The notes: generated from the sequence alone by a model not told the origin. Numbered from the stretch's first letter, positions 48,654 to 58,575 are shown. The stretch is 64,000 nucleotides of DNA from DATARH01 sp036008175 (GCA_036008175.1 DASYOB010000119.1:1-64000), one strand, 5' to 3'. Program-made: numbers and translations.

Positions 48654-50439
48654 GCGCGGCGATGAAGGCCGATTGCGGGATGTCGACCTGCCCGAACTGG
48701 CGCATCCGCTTTTTGCCTTCCTTCTGCTTTTCCAGAAGCTTGCGTTTGCGGGACACGTCGCCGCCATAGCATTTGGCGAGGACATCCTTGCGCAAGGCCT
48801 TCACCGTCTCACGGGCGATGACCCGGGCGCCGATCGCCGCCTGGATCGCGATCTGGAACAGCTGGCGCGGGATCAGATCTTTCAATCGCTCGCACAGCGC
48901 GCGCCCGCGGCGGTCGGCATCGCTGCGGTGGACGATGATCGACAGAGCGTCGACCGGCTCGCCGTTGATCAGGATGTTCATCAGCACGAGGTCGCCAGTC
49001 TCGTAGCCGTCCAGCTGATAGTCGAAGCTGGCATAACCGCGGCTGATCGATTTCAGCCGATCGTAAAAATCGAACACCACTTCGTTCAACGGCAGCCGAT
49101 ACACCACCATCGCCCGGCTGCCGGCATAGGTCAGGTCGAGCTGCACCCCGCGCCGCTCCTGACACAGCGACAGCACCAAACCGAGATACTCGTCGGGCAC
49201 GAAGATCGTCGCCTTGATCCAGGGCTCCTCGATGTGGTCGATCTTGACCGGGTCGGGCATATCGGCCGGGTTGTGCAGGTCGAGCACCCGGCCGTTCGTC
49301 TGATGCACCCGGTAGACGACCGAGGGCGCGGTGGTGATCAGTTCGAGGTCGAATTCGCGCTGCAGCCGCTCCTGGATGATCTCCAGGTGGAGGAGGCCCA
49401 GGAAGCCGCAGCGGAAGCCGAAGCCGAGCGCCGCGGAGGTTTCCGGCTCATAGAGGAAGCTCGCGTCGTTGAGGCGGAGCTTCGCAAGACTGTCGCGCAG
49501 CCGCTCGTATTCGGCGGCATCGGTCGGAAACAACCCGCAGAACACCACCGGCTGCACCGGCTTGAAGCCAGGGAGCGGCTCAGTCGCCGGGCGACGGTCC
49601 TCGGTGATCGTGTCGCCGACCCGGCAATCGGCGACCGTCTTGATGCCGGCGGTGATGAAGCCGATCTCGCCGGGCCCAAGCTCGGGGACGGCAACGCCCT
49701 TCGGGGTGAAGACGCCAACCCTTTCGACTTGATGCGCCGCACCGGTCGCCATCAGCCGGACCTTCTGCCCGGCCGTCAGCTTGCCGTCTTTGACCCGGAC
49801 CAGGATCACGACACCGAGATAAGGGTCGTACCAGCTGTCGACGAGGAGCGCCTTGAGCGGCGCCTCGGGATCGCCCGCGGGTGGCGGCAGGCGCTGCACC
49901 AGCGCTTCCAACACATCCTCGATGCCGAGCCCGGTCTTCGCCGAGATCAGCAGCGCATCGGCCGCATCGAGCCCGATCACGTCCTCGATCTGCTGCTTGA
50001 CCCGGTCGGGCTCGGCGGCCGGCAGGTCGATCTTGTTCAGCACCGGCACGATCTCGTGGCCGGCGGCGACCGCCTGATAGACATTGGCCAGGGTTTGCGC
50101 CTCGACGCCCTGGCTCGCATCGACGACCAGCAGCGAGCCTTCGCAGGCGGCGAGCGACCGGCTCACCTCATAGGCAAAATCCACATGGCCCGGCGTGTCC
50201 ATCAGGTTAAGGACGTAGCTTTCGCCATCGCGGGCGCGGTAATCGAGCCGCACGGTCTGCGCCTTGATCGTGATGCCGCGCTCGCGCTCGATCTCCATCG
50301 TGTCGAGCACCTGCTCGCGCATCTCGCGCGCATCGAGCCCGCCGCAGACCTGGATCAGCCGGTCGGCGAGGGTCGATTTGCCGTGGTCGATATGGGCGAT
50401 GATCGCAAAGTTGCGGATATGGCTGAGCGGCGTCGTCAT
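48634..50439 (-). CDS. lepA: Elongation factor 4 (LepA)
   Basis: Ribosomal back-translocase GTPase of 601 residues. Seen: RNFAIIAHIDHGKSTLADRLI (P-loop), DTPGHVDFAYEVSRSLAACEGSLLVVDASQGVEAQTLAN (G3), VLNKIDLP (G4), and the LepA-specific C-terminal LKDLIPRQLFQIAIQAAIGARVIARETVKALRKDVLAKCYGGDVSRKRKLLEKQKEGKKRMR. Normal length and complete. Confidence 0.98.
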   Translation of the reverse strand: MTTPLSHIRNFAIIAHIDHGKSTLADRLIQVCGGLDAREMREQVLDTMEIERERGITIKAQTVRLDYRARDGESYVLNLMDTPGHVDFAYEVSRSLAACEGSLLVVDASQGVEAQTLANVYQAVAAGHEIVPVLNKIDLPAAEPDRVKQQIEDVIGLDAADALLISAKTGLGIEDVLEALVQRLPPPAGDPEAPLKALLVDSWYDPYLGVVILVRVKDGKLTAGQKVRLMATGAAHQVERVGVFTPKGVAVPELGPGEIGFITAGIKTVADCRVGDTITEDRRPATEPLPGFKPVQPVVFCGLFPTDAAEYERLRDSLAKLRLNDASFLYEPETSAALGFGFRCGFLGLLHLEIIQERLQREFDLELITTAPSVVYRVHQTNGRVLDLHNPADMPDPVKIDHIEEPWIKATIFVPDEYLGLVLSLCQERRGVQLDLTYAGSRAMVVYRLPLNEVVFDFYDRLKSISRGYASFDYQLDGYETGDLVLMNILINGEPVDALSIIVHRSDADRRGRALCERLKDLIPRQLFQIAIQAAIGARVIARETVKALRKDVLAKCYGGDVSRKRKLLEKQKEGKKRMRQFGQVDIPQSAFIAALRMGDT

Positions 50440-50519
50440 ATTGCTCCCGTGGGCTGGCCCGGAACATAAGGACGCCGCTGCACCGGATCAACGCGCGGCG
50501 GGTCCTGGCGCCAATTCCG

Positions 50520-50906
50520 TCAGAGTTCCGCGACCGGGATGCCGAGTGCCGTGGCCGCTATCTTCAAATCTTCGTCGTAAGTGCCCACCTCCAGCGAGCT
50601 GTCCTGCCGGTGCAGATACTCCGCCGTTGCTAGATGCAGTCCATAGAGCGTGCGGACAGGAATCGGAAACGGCGCCAACGCTCGCGCCAGAATCGAGCGC
50701 GTCATCTCCACCGTATCGATCAGCGCCAGTAGGTTGCGCGCATTCTCGCCAAGCGCATCGGTCAGTCGGTAAGCGTGTATCCGATTCCAGACCTCGTATT
50801 CGAGCAGCGTGCTGGAAACCAAATGCTGTCGCCAAACCTGATCGGGAGGAGAGCGCGCCTCCGACAGAAGCCGAGCGAGAGCGATCGAGCTGTCAACGTA
50901 GATCAC
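50520..50906 (-). CDS. VapC-like PIN-domain toxin
   Basis: A 128-residue PIN toxin. Seen: MIYVDSSIALARLLSEAR with the first Asp, SSTLLEYEVWNRI with the Glu, RTLYGLHLATAEYL in the third-acid position (here without an obvious Asp), and EVGTYDEDLKIAATALG with the last acidic residues. Pairs with the overlapping antitoxin (ATGA). Confidence 0.88.
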   Translation of the reverse strand: MIYVDSSIALARLLSEARSPPDQVWRQHLVSSTLLEYEVWNRIHAYRLTDALGENARNLLALIDTVEMTRSILARALAPFPIPVRTLYGLHLATAEYLHRQDSSLEVGTYDEDLKIAATALGIPVAEL

Positions 50907-51199
50907 CGATCTGCGCGGTCGCGCCCGAGGTCAGCCATGAGCCGTTCGAAGGTGATCCCGGGAACGGGTTTCGGCGCTGGCGGTTCGCCACCGGGATTTC
51001 GGGCGGGCGTGAGCCAGCCCTCGCGAACTCCTCGCGCCAGGACCGGGTGGTCTTTATAGCGGTCGGGGACTTGCCGGGGCGCCACAAGTTCCGCGATCGG
51101 GCGACCGCGATCGGTAATGACGACCGTTTCGCCGGAACCCGCGGCCCGGACGTATTCGCTGAGCTTGTTCTTGAGGACTTTGAGGCCGACGGTGCGCAT
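50903..51199 (-). CDS. Phd/YefM-type antitoxin
   Basis: A 98-residue antitoxin. Seen: MRTVGLKVLKNKLSEYVRAAGSGETVVITDRGRPIAELVAP, the Phd fold, then a Pro-rich tail (NPGGEPPAPKPVPGITFERLMADLGRDRADR). ATG 51199 is preferred over a longer in-frame start at 51253. Its stop overlaps the toxin's ATG. Confidence 0.9.
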   Translation of the reverse strand: MRTVGLKVLKNKLSEYVRAAGSGETVVITDRGRPIAELVAPRQVPDRYKDHPVLARGVREGWLTPARNPGGEPPAPKPVPGITFERLMADLGRDRADR

Positions 51200-51336
51200 G
51201 GCGGAAAAGTGGCCACCAGAGGCTACTTTGTCAACGCCGATAGGCGAGGGCACGACGGCGCGACCGAGCGCCTCGTGACCCGCGGGGCGGCGGCCGGTAG
51301 GATCGCAATAGTGAAATTTTCGACGGGGGACACATC

Positions 51337-52122
51337 ATGGCGGCGTCCTTGCGCAATGCCGCGCGCGACAAGCTGAACGCGGGAGAGCTGGCGCTCGGGG
51401 TCATCATCCGCCAGGCGCGCACGGTCGACATCGCGCCGATCATGAAAGCGGCCGGCTACGATTGGCTGTTCCTTGATCTCGAACACAATTCGATGGACCT
51501 GGACATGGCGGTCCAGATCTCGGTCGCCGCGCTGGGCGTCGGCATCGCGCCGGTGGTCCGGGTACCAGCCGGGCAGCTTTGGATGGCGACTCGCGTGCTC
51601 GACGGCGGCGCGCTCGGCATTGTCATGCCACATGTCGATACGCCCGAAGAGGCGCAGAAAATTGCGCAGGCGTTGCGCTATCCGCCGGAAGGCCACCGCT
51701 CGGTCGCCGGCGGGCTGCCGCATCTCGGCTATGCCAAACTTGGGATCGGGGAAACCTGTGCCGCGATCAATGCCGCGACCCTAGTCATTGTGATGCTGGA
51801 AACCCCGACCGCGATCGCCAATGCCGCGGCGATCGCCGCCGTGCCCGGGATCGATTCGCTGCTGATCGGCACCAACGACCTGGCGATGGAGCTCGGCATC
51901 CCCGGCCAGTTCGCCGACGAGCGCATCGTCGCCGCGTATCAGACCCTCGTCGATGCGTGTCGCGCGCGCGGCAAGTTCGCCGGGGTCGGCGGCATCGCCG
52001 ATCGGGAGCTCTTGCGCCGCTATATCGGCATGGGCGTGCGCCTGGTGCTTCCCGGCAGCGATTTCAGCTTCATGAGCAGCGCCGCCAGCGAATGCGCCGC
52101 GGCAATGCGCGCCTGCCTCTGA
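51337..52122 (+). CDS. HpcH/HpaI family aldolase
   Basis: A 261-residue class II aldolase fold enzyme. Seen: LALGVIIRQARTVDIAPIMKAAGYDWLFLDLEHNSMD, VRVPAGQLWMATRVLDGGALGIVMPHVDTPEEAQ, VIVMLETPTAIANAAAIAAVPGIDSLLIGTNDLAMELGIPG, and GVGGIADRELLRRYIGMGVRLVLPGSD. Metal-binding Glu (LETP) and Asp (GTNDL) are present. Cleaves 4-hydroxy-2-keto acids to pyruvate or a related product; substrate unknown. Confidence 0.93.
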   Translation: MAASLRNAARDKLNAGELALGVIIRQARTVDIAPIMKAAGYDWLFLDLEHNSMDLDMAVQISVAALGVGIAPVVRVPAGQLWMATRVLDGGALGIVMPHVDTPEEAQKIAQALRYPPEGHRSVAGGLPHLGYAKLGIGETCAAINAATLVIVMLETPTAIANAAAIAAVPGIDSLLIGTNDLAMELGIPGQFADERIVAAYQTLVDACRARGKFAGVGGIADRELLRRYIGMGVRLVLPGSDFSFMSSAASECAAAMRACL

Positions 52123-52193
52123 GCGAGAACGCACCGAGCGCCGCGTCCCCAGCGGGGGTTGCGGGCACGCTCGCGCTCCGCCGGCAGAGCGAT

Positions 52194-53051
52194 GTGCTGC
52201 GCGGCATTCTGCTGATGTGCGCCGGCGTCTCGATGTTCCCGTTCATGAACGCGGCGGTGAAGCTGCTGGCCGCGCATTACCCCGTGGCGCAGATCGTCTG
52301 GGCGCGCTTTACCGGGCATCTCGTGATCATGCTGCTGGTGTTTCTGCCGCGCTACGGGCGCCGGCTGCTGGCGACCCGGCGCCCCGGCGTGCAGATCGGC
52401 CGGTCGCTGTTGATGCTGGTCAGCAACATGGTTTTCGTCGTGGCGATCACGCGGGTCCCGCTCGCCACCGCCTCTGCGATCGGCTTTACCTCGCCGCTGA
52501 TCGTGACCGCGCTGTCGGTGCCGCTGTTGCACGAGAGCGTCGGCATCCGGCGCTGGAGCGCGGTTATCGTCGGTTTTACCGGAGCGTTGCTGGTGATACG
52601 GCCCGGCACTGGGCTGCACGATCCGGCTGTGCTGCTGTTGTTACTGTCCTCGGCGGCCTACGCGCTCTATCAGATCGCCACTCGCTGGGTCGGCCTTTAC
52701 GACGATGCCGCGGTCGGGATCGTGTTTTCGGCGCTGCTCGGCTCGCTGATCATGACCGCGGCATTGCCCTTCGTCTTCGTGATGCCGCGGGACCCGATCG
52801 ACCTCCTGCTGTTCGGCAGCCTCGGGTTGCTAGGCGGTGCCGGGCACTATCTGGTGATCCGCGCCTTTCAGTCCGGGCCTGCCGCGGTCATCGCCCCGCT
52901 CGGCTATGTCGAGCTGCTCGGCACAACGATCCTCGGCTACCTGATCTTCGGCAATTTTCCGGACGCGTGGACTTGGCTCGGCGCCGCGGTGATCATCGCG
53001 TCAGGTGTCTATATCGCCTTTCGCGAGCGGCGCCGGCGCGCCACCCGCTGA
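52194..53051 (+). CDS. EamA/DMT-family transporter
   Basis: Integral membrane protein with about ten helices in two EamA repeats. Seen: LLMCAGVSMFPFMNAAVKLLAAHYPVAQIVWARFTGHLV, VPLATASAIGFTSPLIVTALSVPLLHESV (the DMT repeat motif), and the second repeat ending in YVELLGTTILGYLIFGNFPDAWTWLGAAVIIASGVYIAF. The start is uncertain: GTG 52194 is the first clear start codon after the aldolase; the frame is open further upstream and a rare CTG start overlapping the aldolase stop is possible. Confidence 0.88.
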   Translation: MLRGILLMCAGVSMFPFMNAAVKLLAAHYPVAQIVWARFTGHLVIMLLVFLPRYGRRLLATRRPGVQIGRSLLMLVSNMVFVVAITRVPLATASAIGFTSPLIVTALSVPLLHESVGIRRWSAVIVGFTGALLVIRPGTGLHDPAVLLLLLSSAAYALYQIATRWVGLYDDAAVGIVFSALLGSLIMTAALPFVFVMPRDPIDLLLFGSLGLLGGAGHYLVIRAFQSGPAAVIAPLGYVELLGTTILGYLIFGNFPDAWTWLGAAVIIASGVYIAFRERRRRATR

Positions 53052-53060
53052 ACCCCAGGA

Positions 53061-54701
53061 TCATATATTCTTCGACAGAAAGGCTTTGGCTTCCGACCGT
53101 TCCGGCCTGTCCGCGTCCGCCTGGCTGCTCAGCGCCAGCAGCTTCTGATAGGCATCCCGCGCAGTCGCCATGTCGCCGGATTGCTGGGCGGCCCTCGCCT
53201 TGCCCAGGATGCTGCGAAAGCGGTTGGGTTCGCTCTTCAGCGACAGCTCGTACTCCTTCAACGCTGCAGCCGAGTCGTTGATTGCGAGCAGCAGATCGGC
53301 AAGCAGCTCGCGCGCCGGCAGCACCTCGGCCGGGGTTGCCGGATGCTTGTCCATTGTCGCGTCGAGATCGGCCGCCGCCCGCACCAGCTCGACCGCTTTC
53401 GTGTCGTCGCCCTGGACATGCGCGAGGATGCCCGAGACGCCCAGGCGCTGGACTTCGACCTGATTGGCCCAATAGGTGTCCTTCCCCGCCAGCAGCTTGT
53501 CCTTGAACGATTGCAGCTTGGCGATTTCAGCCTGCGCCCCTGCCGTATCGCCAGTTTGCGCGGCGCCGAGCCCGCGCGCGAACGCGATCATCGCCTCGCC
53601 CCAAGGAAACTGTTCTAGAGGAAAGCCGATCGTCGGCGAGGTAAGCGCTGCGGCAGCACGCCAGTCGCGGCGTTCGAGCGCGTAGCGCACTGGGATTGCC
53701 GCGACCGCATAGGCCATCGGCAGGTTCGGCGCGGTGGTTTTTCGAAACCCGAGCAACTCGTCTACGACCTGGTTCGCCTTTGCATCCTCTCCGCGCTGCA
53801 AATACGCGTATTCGAGATAATCCATGGTATGGACGGTTTCGCCGTCGAAGCCGCCCTCGCCGAGGTTCTTCTGCGCGTATTTCAACGCCGCAGCTTGCGC
53901 GGCGAGGTTCGAGTCGATCGATTGCTGCCACATTCCGAGCCGGGTGAAGATGTGCGAGGGCATGTGCAGCGCATGCGGCACCTCGGGCGCGATCTTGGCG
54001 TAGCAGATCGCCGCCGGCAGACCGGCCTCGGCAAGCTCCTGCGTGTCGTCGCTGTGGATCAGGTAGTGAACCGCGCCGGGGTGGTTCGGCTGTTCGGCAA
54101 AAACCTTGTTGAGGATATCGGCAGCCTTCTTCTTGTTGGCGAAGGTCTTGTCGGTGGGCGATGCGGTCGCGTTCAAGGCGAGCGCGTAGAATACGCCCGC
54201 TTCCCGATCCTCGGGGTAGCGCAGATGCACCTGTTCCATCGCCTTCTCGTAGGCGACGGCGCGCGTCCGGTGATCCAGCTTGTCATTGTCGCGGTAGAAT
54301 GCGGCGATCGCCGCGATGTAATCCTTCTCGCGATCCGTTTTCGGCGCCGCGGCCATCGCCTTGTCGACCGCCTCCGAGCCGGCTTTCAGCGCGGCGGCAT
54401 TGGGCGGATACCACAGCGGGTACCAATGGCTCATCGCGATGCCCCAATAGGCCATCGCGCAGCCCGGCTCCGCTTGGGCTATGGCCGTAAAAGCCTTCAA
54501 CGCCTCCGGATACCAGAACGAATGCAGCGTCCAGACCGCCTGCTTGAACATCTTTTGGCTGTCGGGCGCGCAGGAGATCGGGAAATTGACCTCGCCGATC
54601 GCCTTCGCCTCGCTTTGGGCATCGGCGCGCGCACCGGTCGAGATCGGCGATACGGCGAGAATGGCCGCGGCAACGATGCCGCACAGGCGATTGCGTGTCA
54701 T
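53061..54701 (-). CDS. Secreted TPR-repeat protein
   Basis: A 546-residue exported protein. Signal peptide LCGIVAAAILAVSPISTGARADA. Seen: DSQKMFKQAVWTLHSFWYPEALKAFTAIAQAEPGCAMAYWGIAMSHW, HYLIHSDDTQELAEAGLPAAICYAKIAPEVPHALHMPSHIFTRLGMWQQSIDSNLAAQ, and late TPR units (AALKEYELSLKSEPNRFRSILGKARAAQQSGD). The conserved HALHMPSHIFTRLGMW segment marks a known but uncharacterised TPR family. The gene stands alone. Confidence 0.82.
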   Translation of the reverse strand: MTRNRLCGIVAAAILAVSPISTGARADAQSEAKAIGEVNFPISCAPDSQKMFKQAVWTLHSFWYPEALKAFTAIAQAEPGCAMAYWGIAMSHWYPLWYPPNAAALKAGSEAVDKAMAAAPKTDREKDYIAAIAAFYRDNDKLDHRTRAVAYEKAMEQVHLRYPEDREAGVFYALALNATASPTDKTFANKKKAADILNKVFAEQPNHPGAVHYLIHSDDTQELAEAGLPAAICYAKIAPEVPHALHMPSHIFTRLGMWQQSIDSNLAAQAAALKYAQKNLGEGGFDGETVHTMDYLEYAYLQRGEDAKANQVVDELLGFRKTTAPNLPMAYAVAAIPVRYALERRDWRAAAALTSPTIGFPLEQFPWGEAMIAFARGLGAAQTGDTAGAQAEIAKLQSFKDKLLAGKDTYWANQVEVQRLGVSGILAHVQGDDTKAVELVRAAADLDATMDKHPATPAEVLPARELLADLLLAINDSAAALKEYELSLKSEPNRFRSILGKARAAQQSGDMATARDAYQKLLALSSQADADRPERSEAKAFLSKNI

Positions 54702-54892
54702 GGCGATATCCTCCGAAGGTCCACGGCCCGTTCGTCGCCGGGCGGGGGCGCGGGAGTGCGTGACGGCAGATTGAACCAGAGTTCGCAGCGTGTATCACGG
54801 GGCAATCGGCACCCAGGCCGCTGACCCGGCGGCTTGACCCCGCCGTACGCGATCCTCAACGATACCACGGCATCAAGGCGCGGAGCCAGCCC

Positions 54893-56089
54893 ATGGACTT
54901 CACGATTCCTTCCGAGCTGATCGAACTGAAGGAGCGCACCGCGCGCTTCGTGCGCGACGAGATCATGCCGCGCGAGGCCGATCCGCGGCAGACCCCGCAT
55001 GGGCCCACCGAGGAATTCCGCCGCGAGCTGGTGGCGCTGGCGCGTGCCCGTGGCCTCCTCTCGCCGCATGTCGGCCGCGAATGGGGCGGTCTCGGTCTCG
55101 ATCATCGGGGTAAGGCCATCGTCTTCGAGGCAGCCGGCTATTCGCCGCTGGCGACGATCGCGATGAACATCTTCGCGCCGGACGAAGCCAACATGCACCT
55201 GTTGGAGCAGGTCGCCGAGGAGCGGCAGAAGGAGGAATGGCTGCGCCCGCTGGCGGCCGGCGACATCCGATCCTGCTTCATGATGACCGAGCCGGCGCCC
55301 GGTGCGGGCGCCGACCCGTCGATGCTGCTGACCACCGCCCGCCGGGCTAGCAACGCGCCGGGCAGCGATTTCGTCATCGACGGCACCAAATGGCTGATCA
55401 CCGGCGCCGTCGGCGCCGATCTGGCGATCGTCATGGCGAAGAACGAGAGCGATCCGCTCGGCCCCGCCGGCTCGACGATGTTTTTGGCGCATATGAACGC
55501 GCCCGGCATCCATATCGAGCGGGTGCTCGATACCCTCGACCAGTATATGAGCGGCGGGCATGCAGTGGTCCGGCTCGACGAGTTGCGCGTGCCGGAAACG
55601 GCGGTCCTCGGGCGGGTCGGCGAGGGCTTCCGCTATGCGCAAGCAAGGCTTGCTCCGGCGCGCCTGACGCATTGCATGCGGTGGCTTGGCGCCGCCCGCC
55701 GCGCGCACGACATTGCCACGGATTACGCCCGGCGTCGCACGGCTTTCGGCAAGCCGTTGGGCGAGCACGAGGGGGTTGGGTTCATGCTCGCAGACAACGA
55801 GATGGACCTGCACACCTGTCGGCTGGTGATCTGGCATGCCGCCTGGGTGCTCGATAACGGCGAGCGCGGGCGGCACGAATCGAGCTTGGCCAAGGTGATT
55901 TGCTCGGAGGCGATCTGGCGGGTGGTCGACCGCAGCATGCAGGTGCTGGGCGGGCTCGGCATCACCGACGATACGATCGTTGCCCGCATCTTTCGCGAGG
56001 TCCGCCCGTTCCGGATCTATGACGGCCCCTCGGAGGTGCATCGCTGGTCGATCGCCCAGCGCGTGCTGCGCACGGGCGGGACGGGGTAG
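54893..56089 (+). CDS. Acyl-CoA dehydrogenase
   Basis: A 398-residue FAD enzyme that oxidises acyl-CoA at C2-C3. Seen: RFVRDEIMPREADPRQTPHG, GLGLDHRGKAIVFEAAGYSPLA, SCFMMTEPAPGAGADPSMLLTTARR (FAD/substrate region), RLAPARLTHCMRWLGAARRAHDIATDYARRRTAFGKPLGEHEGV, and QVLGGLGITDDTIVARIFREVRPFRIYDGPSEVHRWSIAQRV. The usual catalytic base region is replaced by a segment with DGPSEVH. Alone, no other beta-oxidation gene adjacent. Confidence 0.93.
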   Translation: MDFTIPSELIELKERTARFVRDEIMPREADPRQTPHGPTEEFRRELVALARARGLLSPHVGREWGGLGLDHRGKAIVFEAAGYSPLATIAMNIFAPDEANMHLLEQVAEERQKEEWLRPLAAGDIRSCFMMTEPAPGAGADPSMLLTTARRASNAPGSDFVIDGTKWLITGAVGADLAIVMAKNESDPLGPAGSTMFLAHMNAPGIHIERVLDTLDQYMSGGHAVVRLDELRVPETAVLGRVGEGFRYAQARLAPARLTHCMRWLGAARRAHDIATDYARRRTAFGKPLGEHEGVGFMLADNEMDLHTCRLVIWHAAWVLDNGERGRHESSLAKVICSEAIWRVVDRSMQVLGGLGITDDTIVARIFREVRPFRIYDGPSEVHRWSIAQRVLRTGGTG

Positions 56090-56128
56090 CGCGGCGCGCC
56101 GCAGCACAGCTAACTGCGAGCATTCGCC

Positions 56129-56695
56129 GTGATCGAAGCTTTAGCCGTTTCGTTCGGACTGGTGGCGCTCGCCGAGATCGGCGACAAGACGCAGCTCCTG
56201 ACGTTGGTGCTGGCGACCCGGTTCCGGCGACCCTGGCCGATCCTCGCCGGCATCGTTGTCGCGACGCTGCTCAACCACCTGATCGCCGCGGGCATCGGGT
56301 TTTTTGTCGGTGAGAAGCTCGAAGGACCCTGGCTGAAATGGGTAATCGCGGCGTCGTTCTTCGCGATCGCGATCTGGGCGATGTTTCCCGATCGCCTGGA
56401 CGAGGATGAACGTCCGCAGCAGCCGCGGCTCGGCGTCTTCGGCGCGACCGCCATCGCATTTTTTCTGGTCGAGATCGGCGACCGGACGCAGATCGCCACC
56501 GCGGTCCTCGCTGCCCAATTCGCCACATGGTTGCCGGTCGTCGCCGGCACGACGCTTGGCATGGTCGCCGCCAATCTGCCGGTCGTCTTCCTCGGCGGCC
56601 AGCTGACGCGCTGGATCGCAATCAAGTGGCTGCGCTGGGGCGCGGTGTTGCTGTCGGCCGCGCTCGGCATAGCCGCCCTGCTGCCGACGCATTAG
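56129..56695 (+). CDS. TMEM165/GDT1 (UPF0016) cation exporter
   Basis: A 188-residue protein with six predicted helices in two repeats. Each repeat has the family signature: LAEIGDKTQLLTLVLATRF near residue 15 and LVEIGDRTQIATAVLAAQF around residue 110. Bacterial members such as MneA/MntX-like export Mn2+, others move Ca2+. GTG start. Metal inferred. Confidence 0.9.
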   Translation: MIEALAVSFGLVALAEIGDKTQLLTLVLATRFRRPWPILAGIVVATLLNHLIAAGIGFFVGEKLEGPWLKWVIAASFFAIAIWAMFPDRLDEDERPQQPRLGVFGATAIAFFLVEIGDRTQIATAVLAAQFATWLPVVAGTTLGMVAANLPVVFLGGQLTRWIAIKWLRWGAVLLSAALGIAALLPTH

Positions 56696-56781
56696 CGCTG
56701 CGAGGGGCGAACGCGATACGCTCACGCTTCAATCGCAATAAGAACCTCGAATAGAGGATCGGAATTCGGGAGGAGCGGCGG

Positions 56782-58542
56782 ATGGCGTACGATCTGATAA
56801 TCAAGAACGGCCGGATCGTCGACGGCTCGGGCGAACCAGCCTTCCAGGCCGATGTCGCAGTAAAAAACGGCAGGATCGTTGGCGTCGGCAAGGCGAATGG
56901 CGCGGCTGCTATGCACACGATCGACGCCGAGGGGCGGGTCGTCGCGCCGGGCTTCATCGACCACCACACCCATTTCGACCCGCAGGCGGTGTGGGACCCC
57001 TATTGCGGCTCGTCAGTCCATAACGGCCACACCACGATCGTCGTCGGCCAATGCGGGCAGGTCATCGCTCCCGTGCGGCCAGGCGATGGCGAGTGGTACC
57101 TCGAATTCTTTTCCGACGCCGAGCAGATCCCGCTCAGCGTGATGAAGGCCGGGCTCGATGTGAGCTGGGAGTCGATCGGCGATTATCTCGATACGCTTGG
57201 TAAGCGGCGCGGCTGCAACGTCGGCACCCTGATCGGCCACTCCGGCGTCCGCCGCTATGTAATGGGCGAGGCTGCCTCGGAGCGCCAGGCCACGGCCGAC
57301 GAAATGGCCGCGATGAAGAAGCTGATCCGCGAGGCGATGCATGCCGGAGCGCTCGGCTTCTCGACCGCGCCAAAGGATCGCGGCGACCCGGCCGGCGTCT
57401 GCGACGACGACGAGCGCTGGGAACTCGCCACCGTGCTCGGCGAGCTCGGCACCGGCATCTTCCAGGTCGCCGGCGGCGCGCCCGGCGGCACCGCCGCGAC
57501 ACGCGAAGTCGCCCGCCAGCTGGCGGCGCGCACCGGGCGGCCGTCAATCTACAATCTCGTGTCGCAGCCGATCGCGAACCCGGAGGAATGGCAGAAGCAT
57601 CTGCAATGGCTAGAGGATCAATTCCAGAGCGGCGCGCGCTGCTATGGCTCGTGCACTTCGGTCGTCGCCGGGGCAATCTTCAACCTGCAGCGCGGCCTCA
57701 ATGTTCCGCAGGACGAGGACATCACCGACCCGCAAGGCATCTTCCGCGGCATGCCGAGCTGGGACAAAGTCATGGCGCTGCCGTATCAGGAGCGCATACG
57801 CGCCTTCCGCGACCCCGGACTGCGCAAGGCCCTCTCCGCCGAGGCGGTCGAAGGCACCGTCGAGCAGGAAGGCGGGATGACTGACCGGCGTGGCCGCGCG
57901 CGCGGCTTCTTCAACCGGCGCTGGGATCTGGTGCAGGTGTTCATGACCGAGAAGGGTCAGAACCGCCACCTGGAGGGCAAGAGCGTTGAACAGATCGCCC
58001 GGGAACAGAACAAGGGCGTGATGGACGCCTTCCTCGACTTGTCGCTCGACGAGGAACTGCAGACCTGCTTCATCGCGATTGACCGTAATACCGACGCGGC
58101 GGCGCAGAAGCAGATCCTCGGCTCGCGCTACACGGTGATCGGCACCAGTGACGGCGGCGCCCGACCGCACACTGCCGATCGCCACGAGTACAGCACCCAT
58201 CTCCTGGGGCACTGGGTGCGCGACCAGCAGGCGATGACCTTGGAAGAAGCGATCTATCGGCTGACCGGCAAGACCGCGCTGATGCATGATCTGCACGACC
58301 GCGGCTTCATCGCTGCAGGCAAGGCGGCCGACATCACGATCTTCGACCCCGACGCGATCGCCTCGAAGCCGCGCGAACCCGTCGCCGACCTGCCGGGCGG
58401 CGGCATCCAGGTCAAGCGCGATTCCGTTGGCATCGAGCACGTCATCGTCAACGGCAAGGTGCTGTTCGAGCACGGCGCGCTGACCGACGCCCTGCCGGGT
58501 CAGATCATCCGCGGCCCGCTGTATCGGGGCGTGCGCGCGTAG
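56782..58542 (+). CDS. N-acyl-D-amino-acid deacylase-like amidohydrolase
   Basis: A 586-residue paralogue of the gene at 40183. Seen: YDLIIKNGRIVDGSGEPAFQADVAV, VVAPGFIDHHTHFDPQAVWDP (canonical HxH), LIGHSGVRRYVMGEAA, HAGALGFSTAPKDRG, TSDGGARPHTADRHEYSTHLLGHWVR, and GFIAAGKAADITIFDPDAI. GGAGGAG precedes the ATG. Substrate unknown. It is not closely similar to its paralogue, so this is an old duplication or independent acquisition. Confidence 0.88.
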   Translation: MAYDLIIKNGRIVDGSGEPAFQADVAVKNGRIVGVGKANGAAAMHTIDAEGRVVAPGFIDHHTHFDPQAVWDPYCGSSVHNGHTTIVVGQCGQVIAPVRPGDGEWYLEFFSDAEQIPLSVMKAGLDVSWESIGDYLDTLGKRRGCNVGTLIGHSGVRRYVMGEAASERQATADEMAAMKKLIREAMHAGALGFSTAPKDRGDPAGVCDDDERWELATVLGELGTGIFQVAGGAPGGTAATREVARQLAARTGRPSIYNLVSQPIANPEEWQKHLQWLEDQFQSGARCYGSCTSVVAGAIFNLQRGLNVPQDEDITDPQGIFRGMPSWDKVMALPYQERIRAFRDPGLRKALSAEAVEGTVEQEGGMTDRRGRARGFFNRRWDLVQVFMTEKGQNRHLEGKSVEQIAREQNKGVMDAFLDLSLDEELQTCFIAIDRNTDAAAQKQILGSRYTVIGTSDGGARPHTADRHEYSTHLLGHWVRDQQAMTLEEAIYRLTGKTALMHDLHDRGFIAAGKAADITIFDPDAIASKPREPVADLPGGGIQVKRDSVGIEHVIVNGKVLFEHGALTDALPGQIIRGPLYRGVRA

Positions 58543-58575
58543 CCCGCAACGGAGCGAAAGCGCGTTTGGCGAGAC

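Noticed and set aside
46781..50469. Two long plus-strand open frames opposite the GMC oxidoreductase and lepA
   Set aside because: Low-complexity antisense translation of GC-rich genes without domains or ribosome sites.
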